Shown in pieces: positions 1 through 7,078 of a stretch of 9,437 nucleotides of DNA. The number at the start of each line of letters is the position of its first letter. Positions within the stretch are counted from its first letter, which is position 1. Source of the stretch: Collinsella aerofaciens (GTDB taxonomy: Bacteria > Actinomycetota > Coriobacteriia > Coriobacteriales > Coriobacteriaceae). The stretch spans positions 1 through 9,437 of the forward strand of contig RPYR01000242.1 of assembly GCA_008671285.1 (NCBI GenBank), given 5' to 3'. The translations under genes were made by a program, and so were the position numbers. The notes under the pieces are model-generated. The model had not been told where the DNA came from. It saw nothing but the letters and a program-made list of their open reading frames with translations, and made no database searches.

Positions 1-110
1 TCATGGGCAGGCTCGAGGCCTACCTCGTGTACTATCGCGAGGAGCGGATAAAGAAGTCCCTCGGGTGGCTCAGCCCGATGGAGTACCGCAGGAAGCTTGG
101 ATACGCCTAG
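1..110 (+). CDS. IS3-family transposase (integrase core), C-terminal end only
   Basis: Reading the frame of positions 3-110 gives the last 35 residues of a DDE transposase, ending in TAG at 108-110. The segment contains YLVYYREERIKKSLG and LSPMEYRR. This is the conserved tail of the IS3-family orfB integrase core (a YYN-x-x-RI-x-x-x-LG-x-LSP-x-EYR pattern), which follows the last catalytic Glu of the DDE triad. The catalytic residues themselves lie to the left of the window, so activity cannot be judged. Because the gene continues to the window edge, the ATG at 3 is internal and not a start. The stop codon overlaps the in-frame beginning of the next gene (TTG at 97). In IS3 elements the right terminal repeat follows the stop within a few tens of bases, which fits the switch to chromosomal sequence near 135-145. 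Confidence 0.85.
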   Translation, partial: MGRLEAYLVYYREERIKKSLGWLSPMEYRRKLGYA

Positions 111-142
111 GCGCGGTCCAAGAAATCGTCCGCACCCCCCCC
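1..142 (+). mobile_element. Right end of an IS3-family insertion sequence
   Basis: The transposase tail ends at 110. It is followed by about 25 bases (116-139) of the form GTCCAAGAAATCGTCCGCAC and then a run of eight C at 135-142. After that the frame becomes a membrane protein. A short non-coding tail ending in a C-rich terminal repeat is normal for IS3-family right ends. The exact end cannot be fixed without the left end, which is outside the window, or an empty-site sequence. The boundary near 134-142 is therefore an inference. No target-site duplication can be checked from one end. Confidence 0.6.
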
Positions 143-1317
143 TCGTGTGGACGGCCTTTAACTTTGTGGCCTTTTTTATCCTGGTGGGCCGGTCCTCGTC
201 CTTTCGCATCCAACGTTTCTCGGGCACGGCGGCGCTCGTGCTGCTGGGCGGCGCGTTCTTTGCCATCTCATATGCGTTGCGCGTGCCCTGGGCATGGAGG
301 CTCAACTTCTCGCTCATCTATTGCGTCTTGTGTGTGGTGGCGATGGAAATCTGTCTCGATTGCGGTGTCATTCCGTCATATCACGACATCGCCGGCATCT
401 TCGACACCTTGCCGCTTGACCTCAAAGTTCTAACGCGCGACCTGCAGGAAGTCTATGCCACGCCGGTGTCGAAGCCAATGCCGGCGGGCGTGTGCGAAGA
501 GCTGCGAGCCCAGGAACACGGGCATGCCCATGCCTTTGCCGTGGCGTCCGATCCCGATGTGATGTACCGTGCCTTTCCACTGCTGGGCGGATCGGCCCTG
601 CTTGCCCAAGACGTGTCGGAGCTCAACGAGCTTAACCGTGAGCTGGCACATCGTCGCATGGAGCTGCAGCGTCAAAACGAGCTGCTCGCCGCCGACTACG
701 ACCTTAAGACGCATTTGGCAGATCAAGAGGCCGAGACCTTGCTGGTCCAAGACGTGGACCAGGCGATTGCCCGCGCGCTCGAAGGGATGTACGACCTGCT
801 GAGCTCGCTGCCGCCGTTGACCGACGAGGCGTCTTCGCACGAGCGCTACCGCATGCTGCAGCGCGCCAAGATGCTCGTCGCCTATTGCAAGCGCAAGGGG
901 TCGCTCACGTTGGCACAGCACGGGGAGAGCGGTTTTGATCGCGACCGCATTCAGCTCATTGCCAACGAGCTCGCAAGCGACCTGCGCACCATCGATATCG
1001 ACTGCGCCTCGATTATCGCCATACGGCGCCCGTTGCATGCCAGTACGGTAAGCGCCCTGTACGACTGCGTGTATGACTTTGCGTTTTTTGCCTACACCAC
1101 CGACCATCCGGCGCTTATGTATCACTTGGGCGACCATGACCGATGCAGTGTCGAGCTGCGTGCCACGCTTTTTTCCAACGATGATGAAGATCTTTCGCAG
1201 ACGCTCGCTGCGCAAGAGCTCGAAAGCGCTCTGCAAGGGCGCAACGTGGCATACCGCCTTGAGGGCGAGCCCGGCCAGCTGCGCATGATCGTCTTGATGC
1301 CGAGGGCGGGTGAGTGA
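97..1317 (+). CDS. Membrane-bound degenerate histidine kinase-like sensor, 5'-truncated by IS insertion
   Basis: The frame runs from a TTG at 97, still inside the insertion sequence, to TGA at 1315-1317 (406 aa). Residues 1-16 are IS-derived and basic/proline-rich; chromosomal sequence seems to begin near LVWTAFNFV. Three membrane helices are visible (about 17-30, 43-61 and 70-90). They are followed by a PAS-like segment (about 97-170) and a long coiled coil (about 173-215, rich in Leu, Glu, Gln and Arg). The layout parallels the downstream kinase, which has five helices, a PAS-like part, a coiled coil, and DHp plus ATPase domains. Here the position of the H-box reads LLVQDVDQAIARALEGMYDLL with no phosphorylatable His, and no N-box or G-box glycines are seen. 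It is probably a non-catalytic sensor partner of that kinase. Comparison suggests that about two N-terminal helices are missing. Start options are TTG 97, with AGGA at 90-93 only 3 nt away, or GTG 145, which has no Shine-Dalgarno sequence. It could now be non-functional. Confidence 0.65.
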   Translation: MDTPRRGPRNRPHPPLVWTAFNFVAFFILVGRSSSFRIQRFSGTAALVLLGGAFFAISYALRVPWAWRLNFSLIYCVLCVVAMEICLDCGVIPSYHDIAGIFDTLPLDLKVLTRDLQEVYATPVSKPMPAGVCEELRAQEHGHAHAFAVASDPDVMYRAFPLLGGSALLAQDVSELNELNRELAHRRMELQRQNELLAADYDLKTHLADQEAETLLVQDVDQAIARALEGMYDLLSSLPPLTDEASSHERYRMLQRAKMLVAYCKRKGSLTLAQHGESGFDRDRIQLIANELASDLRTIDIDCASIIAIRRPLHASTVSALYDCVYDFAFFAYTTDHPALMYHLGDHDRCSVELRATLFSNDDEDLSQTLAAQELESALQGRNVAYRLEGEPGQLRMIVLMPRAGE

Positions 1318-2813
1318 CGATGCAGATTTCGCTCATTCTTCCCCAAATCGTTGCGCTCGATGTTGTCTTTGCCCTGGCTGCGTGTCTGCAGACGATCCAC
1401 GTCCCGCTCATCGCATCGCGCCGCTCGTCCTATAACCGTAAGGTGATTTGTGCCTACGAGGCGAGCCTTGTGCTTCACCTAGTTATTTCGGCGCTCATCT
1501 TGTTCGCGTCGTCTGGCTCATATCTGGTGGCGCCGCTTGACGTTTGCGCCAGGGCAATGGGCGGAGCGTTGTGGACCAATGCCGCAATCTTTGCCTATGG
1601 CGTGGTACTTATGGTGCGCTATCGTCGCCCCGTCATGCTGGCCGAACTGTTGCTCGTTGCCGCCGTGACACCGCCGGTGGTACTTGCCATGGGCTCGGCG
1701 TGGACCACGGTCCTTATCGCAGAGGGAGCGTTTTTCCTGTTCCGCTCCATTGCGGCGCTCTTGATGGATGTCCGCAACCGCCAGGAGGATATCACCGCGT
1801 TCTCGACGATCGAAACCATCAACGTGATTCCCGTGGGCATCCTGTATCTGGACCCGAGGGGCCGTCCGCTGCTCATGAACCGCTGCATGCGAAAAAACCT
1901 GGTGGAGCTTCATATGCCCACCGACCTAGGTGATATGAGCGGAACATGGAACGACCTGCGCAAACTCAGCATGCAGATGCCCGAAAGCAGCCAGAACCGC
2001 GTGCGGATTAATCTGGACCGCTTTGGTGAGGCGCGGGCGGTGGTCGAGGTTTCTCCCGCCGAGATTCGCTTGTTTGTGCACGACGAGGTTATGGTTTCGG
2101 GCCGCCTCTTTGAGCGCATTATCGGACTGGACGTGACGGAATACGCACACGCCTACGACCGCTTGGCGCAAGCAAACCACCTGCTTGAGCTTGCGGGCCA
2201 AGAGCTCCAGTCCCAGATCGAAGAAGTTAAAAAGGTTGCCGACAATGCGGCCTACCTACGTATGCGAGCCCGCGTTCACGATGTGATCGGGCAGCGCCTG
2301 TCCATTCTTCATCGCTATTTGGAGGAGGGGCGTCTGGACGATGAGTCGCTCGAGCAGATCGACCCGTTGCTACGCTCAATTGCCGCCGATTTGCGCAGTG
2401 GTGGTGCCAGCGAGCCTGCAGAGCAGCTGGGTGATATCGTCCATGCTTTTGGCCTGGTGAGTGTGCAGATCGATGTTGAGGGGGCGCTGCCGGAGGACGC
2501 GCGTGTCGCTGCAGCCTTTCTGCAGATTATCCGCGAAGCCTCGACCAATGCCACCAAGCATGCACAGGCCCATCGGGTCCATGTGCGCCTGTGGCGGGAG
2601 ACGTCGGAAGACAGCGCTGTTGTGCGGATGACCGTTTCTAACGACGGCGCGCCTGCACCCGTATCGTATCGCGAGGGAACGGGTATCCCAGGTATGAGGC
2701 ATGTCGCGCAAGATCTGGGCGGCTGCCTGGAAATCCATGCCGCCCCGCCCTTTACGCTTGCGGTGTCCATCCCGCTCAACGCCAGCGCCACAGCTCAAAG
2801 GAGAAGCTCATGA
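1314..2813 (+). CDS. Membrane sensor histidine kinase, HisKA_3/NarL-type
   Basis: This 499-aa protein autophosphorylates on His and passes the phosphate to the response regulator encoded next. Five membrane helices lie at about 8-30, 50-73, 85-103, 107-127 and 132-151, so the sensor is embedded in the membrane without a large outer domain. A PAS-like cytoplasmic segment follows (about 165-275, with VIPVGILYLDPRGRPLLMN) and then a coiled coil (281-312). The dimerisation box is RARVHDVIGQRLSILHRYL with His322, typical of the NarL/DesK-type kinases. The ATPase domain has an N-box (REASTNATKHAQA, Asn412), a first G-box (SNDG, 442-445) and a second (GTGIPGM, 455-461). GTG at 1314 overlaps the upstream TGA. 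ATG at 1320 is an equally good start, with GGGTGAG just upstream, and would remove two residues. The gene overlaps the regulator by ATGA at 2810-2813. The ligand is unknown. Confidence 0.9.
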   Translation: MTMQISLILPQIVALDVVFALAACLQTIHVPLIASRRSSYNRKVICAYEASLVLHLVISALILFASSGSYLVAPLDVCARAMGGALWTNAAIFAYGVVLMVRYRRPVMLAELLLVAAVTPPVVLAMGSAWTTVLIAEGAFFLFRSIAALLMDVRNRQEDITAFSTIETINVIPVGILYLDPRGRPLLMNRCMRKNLVELHMPTDLGDMSGTWNDLRKLSMQMPESSQNRVRINLDRFGEARAVVEVSPAEIRLFVHDEVMVSGRLFERIIGLDVTEYAHAYDRLAQANHLLELAGQELQSQIEEVKKVADNAAYLRMRARVHDVIGQRLSILHRYLEEGRLDDESLEQIDPLLRSIAADLRSGGASEPAEQLGDIVHAFGLVSVQIDVEGALPEDARVAAAFLQIIREASTNATKHAQAHRVHVRLWRETSEDSAVVRMTVSNDGAPAPVSYREGTGIPGMRHVAQDLGGCLEIHAAPPFTLAVSIPLNASATAQRRSS

Positions 2814-3430
2814 TCCGCGTCCTTATAGTCGAAGACCAGGCCATCCTGCGCGAGAGCCTGGCGCGTTCCGTTGGCGACCAGCCCGATATGACCGTTGTTT
2901 CCGCCATTGCCGATGCTTCCGAGGCCTTGGGTGTCGCGCTCAAGGAGCGCCCGGACATGATACTGATGGACGTATGCACCGAGCATGATTCCAACGGCAT
3001 CGTGGCGGCGGCGCGCATCAAAGAACAACTGCCCGAGTGCCGCGTCATTATCATGACCGGCATGCCCGAGATCACCTTTGTCGATCAGGCGCGCGAGGCG
3101 GGCGTCGACAGCTTTGTGTACAAGAACGTCGGTATCGACGAGCTTTTCGCCGTGATGCGCTCCACGTTGGCGGGTTACTGCACGTTTCCCAAGCCGCCCG
3201 AGAGCATCTTCTCGGGCACGGCGGCCCTCGACGATGTCGAGCTGTCGATCTTGCGCCTTGCCTGCGAGGGTAAAAGCCGCCGCGAGATCGCGGCCGAGCT
3301 GTTTATGAGCGAGGGCACCATCAAACGCCGCATCTCGGAGATTCTCAATAAGACCGGCTACGACAACATCATGCGCTTGGCCGTGCGCGCGGTAACGGAG
3401 GGCAGCATCGTTCCCAACATGGAGCGCTAG
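2810..3430 (+). CDS. LuxR/NarL-family response regulator
   Basis: This 206-aa transcription factor is the expected phospho-acceptor of the kinase just upstream. The receiver domain (about 1-120) has the acidic pair Glu8-Asp9 (VLIVEDQ), the phosphoacceptor Asp54 (ILMDVC), Thr83 (IMTG) and Lys105 (FVYK), so it should be phosphorylated normally. The DNA-binding helix-turn-helix (about 142-200) contains LSILRLACEGKSRREIAAEL and SEGTIKRRISEIL. The second motif matches the LuxR/GerE recognition helix, with KRR where many members have KNH. AAGGAGAAG at about 2799-2807 provides a good ribosome binding site inside the end of the kinase gene, and the ATGA overlap indicates translational coupling. It is the last gene of its operon and is followed by a strong hairpin. 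Target genes cannot be read from the window. The neighbouring convergent operon is a possible but unsupported target. Confidence 0.93.
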   Translation: MIRVLIVEDQAILRESLARSVGDQPDMTVVSAIADASEALGVALKERPDMILMDVCTEHDSNGIVAAARIKEQLPECRVIIMTGMPEITFVDQAREAGVDSFVYKNVGIDELFAVMRSTLAGYCTFPKPPESIFSGTAALDDVELSILRLACEGKSRREIAAELFMSEGTIKRRISEILNKTGYDNIMRLAVRAVTEGSIVPNMER

Positions 3431-3455
3431 CGCTCGTTACGCATCGGCATAAAGC

Positions 3456-3490
3456 GACGGGGCCGCAGGATCAACTCCTGCGGCCCCGTC
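3456..3490. terminator. 15-bp perfect hairpin between convergent operons, probable bidirectional terminator
   Basis: GACGGGGCCGCAGGA (3456-3470) is the exact reverse complement of TCCTGCGGCCCCGTC (3476-3490), with a 5-nt loop. It sits 26 nt after the response-regulator stop and 48 nt after the stop of the oppositely transcribed lipoprotein gene. On the plus strand no T-run follows. On the minus strand GCTTTATGCC follows, which is only weakly T-rich. High-GC organisms often use such hairpins with a poor U tract. Confidence 0.8.
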
Positions 3491-3538
3491 TGGTGTGCGC
3501 GGATGTGTCCGCCAATCCGCGGCTATCGGTGTCTGCCG

Positions 3539-4381
3539 TTACGCGATGGTTGCGCTGTAAGAGGCGACGTCCTCGTAGGAATCGGTCAGGTAGGCGTCGA
3601 TGCCGATGGTCGTATTGACGAGGTCGTCAAGGCTGTCGAGCGTGCCGTTCGAGAACGTGAATTCCTCGGTGGCGTTGGTGCCGGGCATCAGGTGAGCCGA
3701 GAACCAGGCTTCCTTCATGGTGCCGTTGACGTTGGTCTTGCCGGTGGGGGCGTAGAAGGTCAGGTCCTTGTCGCTCTTGTTGGTGATGTTGACGACAAAG
3801 CCGATGTCGCCCCAGTCGTCCTTGAACTTCTCGGTGATGGTGATGGTGCACAGGTCGTCATCGGCGACGGTGACGGCGGGGGAGATTTCAATCTTCTGGA
3901 CGTCGTCGTCTTCAACGGCCTCATCGATCTCCTCTTCCTTCTCGGCCGCCTCGCGATCCTTCTTCACCGTACCGGACAGGTCCTTGTCGGACTTGGTAAA
4001 GACAAGATTGCCGTCATCTTCTTCGAGGATGAGTTTGCCGTCCTTGAGCTTCATGTCATGCGACTCGTCTTCGGCGGTGATGGTTACGGTGGTGGCGTCC
4101 TTTGCCTCCCATTTAAGGTCCATGACTTCAAGGAACAGGTCGAGGGCACCTGTACCGTCCTCATCGAGAATCAGAACACAGTGGACACCCCAATCCTCGA
4201 GCATCTTCATGTACTCATCGGTCAGCTCTTCGCCATCCACGGTTCCACCCGAGAGTTCCCAGCTGCCGACGAAGTTGGCCTTGGGGTCCTTGTCGCCGCC
4301 GCTGCAGCCCGTCAGGGCAAAGGCGAGCGCCAGGACGCATGTCAGAAATGCGAGTACGGACTTTTTGAACGTTGTCTTCAT
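3539..4381 (-). CDS. Putative secreted lipoprotein with acidic two-part ectodomain
   Basis: The 280-aa product starts with MKTTFKKS, followed by a hydrophobic stretch and the lipobox ALTGC. Cys26 would be lipidated after signal peptidase II cleavage, so the protein is anchored on the outer face of the membrane. The mature part begins with a Ser/Gly/Asp linker. A first domain (about 36-132) has a lipocalin-like opening FVGSWELSGG, DEDGTG and alternating beta-type segments. A charged Glu/Asp/Lys segment (about 138-165) follows. The second domain (about 166-280) has the beta-sandwich look of NITNKSDKDLTFY and MPGTNATEEF, resembling DUF4352-type extracellular domains. That family link is tentative. 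The ATG at 4381 is preferred over in-frame ATGs at 4396 and 4444 because AAGGAGG sits at the right distance and because the signal peptide starts there. The gene follows the SPFH gene by 78 nt and may be its co-transcribed partner. Its function is unknown. Confidence 0.85.
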   Translation of the reverse strand: MKTTFKKSVLAFLTCVLALAFALTGCSGGDKDPKANFVGSWELSGGTVDGEELTDEYMKMLEDWGVHCVLILDEDGTGALDLFLEVMDLKWEAKDATTVTITAEDESHDMKLKDGKLILEEDDGNLVFTKSDKDLSGTVKKDREAAEKEEEIDEAVEDDDVQKIEISPAVTVADDDLCTITITEKFKDDWGDIGFVVNITNKSDKDLTFYAPTGKTNVNGTMKEAWFSAHLMPGTNATEEFTFSNGTLDSLDDLVNTTIGIDAYLTDSYEDVASYSATIA

Positions 4382-4385
4382 GGTG

Positions 4386-4393
4386 TCCTCCTT
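4386..4393 (-). promoter_or_regulatory. Ribosome binding site deciding the lipoprotein start
   Basis: On the minus strand AAGGAGGA precedes the ATG at 4381 by 4 nt (AAGGAGGACACCATG). It overlaps the alternative upstream ATG at 4396, so that codon and the one at 4444 are unlikely starts. Confidence 0.8.
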
Positions 4394-4417
4394 CATCGAA
4401 CGAAACCCATAGAAGGC

Positions 4418-4441
4418 AGCGGGGGTGGCGGATCCCCCGCT
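4418..4441 (-). terminator. 8-bp GC-rich hairpin between SPFH and lipoprotein genes, possible attenuator
   Basis: AGCGGGGG (4418-4425) pairs with CCCCCGCT (4434-4441) across an 8-nt loop. In the transcription direction it lies about 20 nt after the SPFH stop and is followed by GCCTTCTATGG, without a real U-run. It could partly terminate or stabilise the 3' end of the upstream message, setting a lower level for the lipoprotein. A complete stop would require a separate lipoprotein promoter in about 35 nt, and none is evident. Confidence 0.45.
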
Positions 4442-4459
4442 CATTACCAGTTAGGGGCG

Positions 4460-5683
4460 CTAGGGCCTGGGCGTTCCGCAGTTGCTGCAGAACTTGCCGC
4501 CGTTTTCGCTACCGCAGTTGGGGCAGAACCACTTGGCCGGTGCCGGGGCGGGTGCGGGACTGCCGCACTCGGAGCAGAACTTGCCGGTGTTGGTGGCGCC
4601 GCAGCTGCAAGTCCACGTGCCGGCCGCAGGTGCGGGGGCGGGAGCCGGAGCCGGCTGCGGGGCGGCCTGCTGCTGTGCCTGGCCGGCGGCGAACAGCTGG
4701 CTGGCGTTCATACCGCCCATGCCGCCTGCCATGCCCATGCCCATAAAGCCCGCCATCGCGCCGTTGGGGTTGGCGGCTGCCGCGCGCATTGCGTCGCTCT
4801 GGGCGCTGGCAATGTTGGCTGCCGCCATAGTGGGATCGCGCATGACCGCGGCTTTCTGCAGGTCCTTGATCATCTGCTCGTCCTCTTGCGAGGCGGCGAT
4901 GGAGTTGACGCCAAAGCTCACGATCTCGACGCCGCGCAGGTCACGCCAGTCGGCAGAGAGGACCTCGTTGAGCGCACGGGCGAGCTCGGTGGTGTGGCCG
5001 GGGATAGCGCTGTAGCGGATGCCCATCTCCGAGATCTTGGCAAAGGCGGGCTGCAGAGCGGTGAGCAGCTCGGACTTAAGCTGGCTGTCGATCTTGTCGC
5101 GCGTATAGCTATCGGTCACGTTGCCGCACACGTTGGTGTAGAACAGCAGCGGGTTGGTGATGCGATACGAATACTCGCCGTTGCAGCGCACGGAGATGTC
5201 GACGTCCAGGCCAATGTTGTTATCGACCACGCGGAAGGGCACGGGCGAGGCGGTGCCGTACTTGTTGCCGATGATCTCCTTGGTGTTGATGAAGTAGACG
5301 CGCTGGTCCTTGCCCGCGTCGCCGCCAAAGGTAAAGCGGCTGCCGATATTGGCGAAGGTCTCCTTGATGGAATCGCCCAGGTTGCCGCTAAAGACGCTCG
5401 GCTCGCTGCCGGTATCGAAGACGAACTCACCGGGCTCCAGCGCGACTTCGATGATCTTGCCGTTTTGCACCACGAGCATGCCCTGGCCGTCGTTGACGGC
5501 GATGACCGAGCCGTTGGAGATGACGTTGTCCTCGCCGCGCGTGTTGGAGCTGCGGCCACCGGTGCGTTTGCTGCCCTTGCAGGCCAAGACGTCAGCAGGC
5601 ATCGATTCGCAGTAGATAAATTCCTTCCACTGGTCGGCCATGACGCCGCCGGCAGCTCCCAATCCAGCTTTCAAGAGTCCCAT
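4460..5683 (-). CDS. SPFH-domain scaffold protein with two C-terminal zinc ribbons (YdjI-like)
   Basis: The 407-aa product begins with MGLLKAGLGAAGGVMADQWK and EFIYCESMPADVLACKG. This is the signature opening of the COG4260 / YdjI group, sometimes misnamed 'virion core protein'. The SPFH (stomatin-prohibitin-flotillin) fold covers about 50-265 and ends in RGVEIVSFGVNSI, with a helical segment following (265-300). There is no membrane helix; the amphipathic N-terminus may touch the membrane. A Gly/Met/Ala-rich stretch (303-335) and an Ala-Pro linker (341-354) lead to two zinc ribbons, C359/C361/C370/C373 and C387/C390/C399/C402, separated by a second Ala-Pro linker. SPFH proteins oligomerise and organise membrane areas. 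In Bacillus subtilis YdjI links the PspA homologue YdjF to the membrane together with YdjG and YdjH. The ATG at 5683 is preceded by AAGGAAG. It lies 48 nt after the YdjG-like gene, which supports one operon. Confidence 0.9.
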   Translation of the reverse strand: MGLLKAGLGAAGGVMADQWKEFIYCESMPADVLACKGSKRTGGRSSNTRGEDNVISNGSVIAVNDGQGMLVVQNGKIIEVALEPGEFVFDTGSEPSVFSGNLGDSIKETFANIGSRFTFGGDAGKDQRVYFINTKEIIGNKYGTASPVPFRVVDNNIGLDVDISVRCNGEYSYRITNPLLFYTNVCGNVTDSYTRDKIDSQLKSELLTALQPAFAKISEMGIRYSAIPGHTTELARALNEVLSADWRDLRGVEIVSFGVNSIAASQEDEQMIKDLQKAAVMRDPTMAAANIASAQSDAMRAAAANPNGAMAGFMGMGMAGGMGGMNASQLFAAGQAQQQAAPQPAPAPAPAPAAGTWTCSCGATNTGKFCSECGSPAPAPAPAKWFCPNCGSENGGKFCSNCGTPRP

Positions 5684-5731
5684 GGTGATCTTCCTTTCTC
5701 GTCAAAGGCCGGGTGGTATTGGTTGGATTGC

Positions 5732-7054
5732 TTAGTCGTCCTTGTCGTCTTTCATGACAACGGTGGTCTCGGTGTGGCTGAAGGTGTCGTGTTTCTCGGT
5801 CAGGTCGAGCTCGCCACAATACTCATCGGCACAGGTTGCTTCGTTGGCCGTCTTGAGCTGGCCTACCAGTAGCACGTCTCCGATAATCACGATGATCAGC
5901 GGCGCGATGATATTGATGAGGATGCCCTCGATATCAAAGGTGAGGTAATCCGGATCGAAGGCGTATTCCCCCATAAAGAGAATCTGGGAGAGGATAAATC
6001 CGATCATAAAGAACAGCACCGAGGCGATGGCGAGCTTGGGCTTGGAGCAGGGGAGCTCGCCGACCAAGCGGCCGGTCTGGCCGTTCATGGCAAACAGGTA
6101 GCTCTTGCCGTTCCACGAGGTGGAGAGCATCCAGACGGGGAACAGGGCGTAGTCGCTGTCTTCCCAGGTGTAGTCGAGCTGCTTGCTTTCGACCGTGGCA
6201 TCGTCGTATTCGTCGACGACGGTCTCGCGCAGGACCGAGATTGTGCTTTCTTCCATGCGGCGCTCGGCGCGCGCCTTGCAAGTCTCGCAGTCCTCGTCGT
6301 AACGGTTGGCGATGTAGCCGGGCATATATGCGACCGAGAACGGACGCAGTGCGTCGTAGTCAAACGGCTCGATGGCGTCCATGTGGCCGTCGGGCATCTT
6401 GGATGATCCGTCGACGGGCACGCGCTTAAACGAGATATTGCCCTTGAGATAGGCATCGTAGTGGTCGGTGGTCGTGACGGTGCGATCGGATTCCTCGGTC
6501 ACGGTCTCGTTGGTCGCGTCAAAGTACACTTCGCCGTCAACGCGGGCGCCGTAGAGCCAAAACGGCACGTAGACACCTTGGACCTCGTCGATATGGTTGC
6601 CGGTGACAAAGCTCTTGGGCAGCAAGATCTTGCCCTTGTAGTGTTCCTTGAGTGCGGCCGTGACGTCATCGCGCCCGAGCTTAAACGGAATCACCAGGTC
6701 GGGCGAGAAGTCGCCAGAGAGCTGGCCGGGCGCCACGGCGGAGTTGCCGCAGTACGGGCAGGTGGTGACGGCGACGGTGCCGTCGGACACGAGCTCGGCG
6801 CCGCACGACGAGCAGATGTAGCCGGCGTTTTGGGCGAGTTCCTGCACCGCGTCGTCGGCGACGGGCTTGGGCGTTGCGGCTGCTGCATCGGCTTTGGCAT
6901 CTGCCTTGTCCTGGCGCTCGCGATAGAGGGCCTCGACTTCTTCGACTTCAAAACGAGAATCGCAGTAGTCGCAGACGAGCTTTTGCTCGGCACTGGCAAA
7001 GTGAAGGGGGCCGCCACACGCGGGGCATTGATAGTTGACGCTCTCGAAGGCCAT
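5732..7054 (-). CDS. YdjG-like protein: two N-terminal zinc ribbons and two C-terminal membrane helices
   Basis: The 440-aa product has a first TFIIB-type zinc ribbon (C10-PAC13 and C28-DYC31). An Ala/Lys/Asp-rich linker (45-70) follows, then a second ribbon (C81-SSC84 and C99-PYC102). A central domain (about 115-335) has VIPFKLGRDDV, GVYVPFWLYGARV and YALFPVWMLSTSWNGK. Two membrane helices lie at about 341-361 and 374-399, followed by a hydrophilic, acidic tail ending in KDDKDD. The pattern matches TFIIB-type zinc-ribbon proteins such as Bacillus subtilis YdjG, often misannotated as a PriA-like helicase; no helicase motif is present. An extra CETC pair (256-259) occurs in the central domain. 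The most likely role is a membrane anchor for the SPFH complex encoded downstream. ATG at 7054 has AAAGGA upstream. The gap to the DUF4428-like gene is 24 nt. Confidence 0.87.
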   Translation of the reverse strand: MAFESVNYQCPACGGPLHFASAEQKLVCDYCDSRFEVEEVEALYRERQDKADAKADAAAATPKPVADDAVQELAQNAGYICSSCGAELVSDGTVAVTTCPYCGNSAVAPGQLSGDFSPDLVIPFKLGRDDVTAALKEHYKGKILLPKSFVTGNHIDEVQGVYVPFWLYGARVDGEVYFDATNETVTEESDRTVTTTDHYDAYLKGNISFKRVPVDGSSKMPDGHMDAIEPFDYDALRPFSVAYMPGYIANRYDEDCETCKARAERRMEESTISVLRETVVDEYDDATVESKQLDYTWEDSDYALFPVWMLSTSWNGKSYLFAMNGQTGRLVGELPCSKPKLAIASVLFFMIGFILSQILFMGEYAFDPDYLTFDIEGILINIIAPLIIVIIGDVLLVGQLKTANEATCADEYCGELDLTEKHDTFSHTETTVVMKDDKDD

Positions 7055-7078
7055 GATCGGTCCTTTCGCTGCCGGAGG

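Noticed and set aside
430..1236. A 268-codon minus-strand open frame inside the degenerate sensor gene
   Set aside because: The plus frame has membrane helices, a coiled coil and translational coupling to the kinase. The minus frame has none of these.
4621..4662. Short Ala-Pro codon repeats that look like a tandem DNA repeat
   Set aside because: They encode the flexible Ala-Pro linker before the first zinc ribbon of the SPFH protein, a normal feature of such linkers, and not a CRISPR or mobile repeat.
3503..5872. A 789-codon open frame on the plus strand, antisense to the lipoprotein and SPFH genes
   Set aside because: Its translation is low-complexity, rich in Gly, Val, Asp and Ala, with no domain. 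The minus strand in the same region has clear lipobox, SPFH and zinc-ribbon genes with good ribosome binding sites. Long antisense frames are common in GC-rich genes with strong codon bias.
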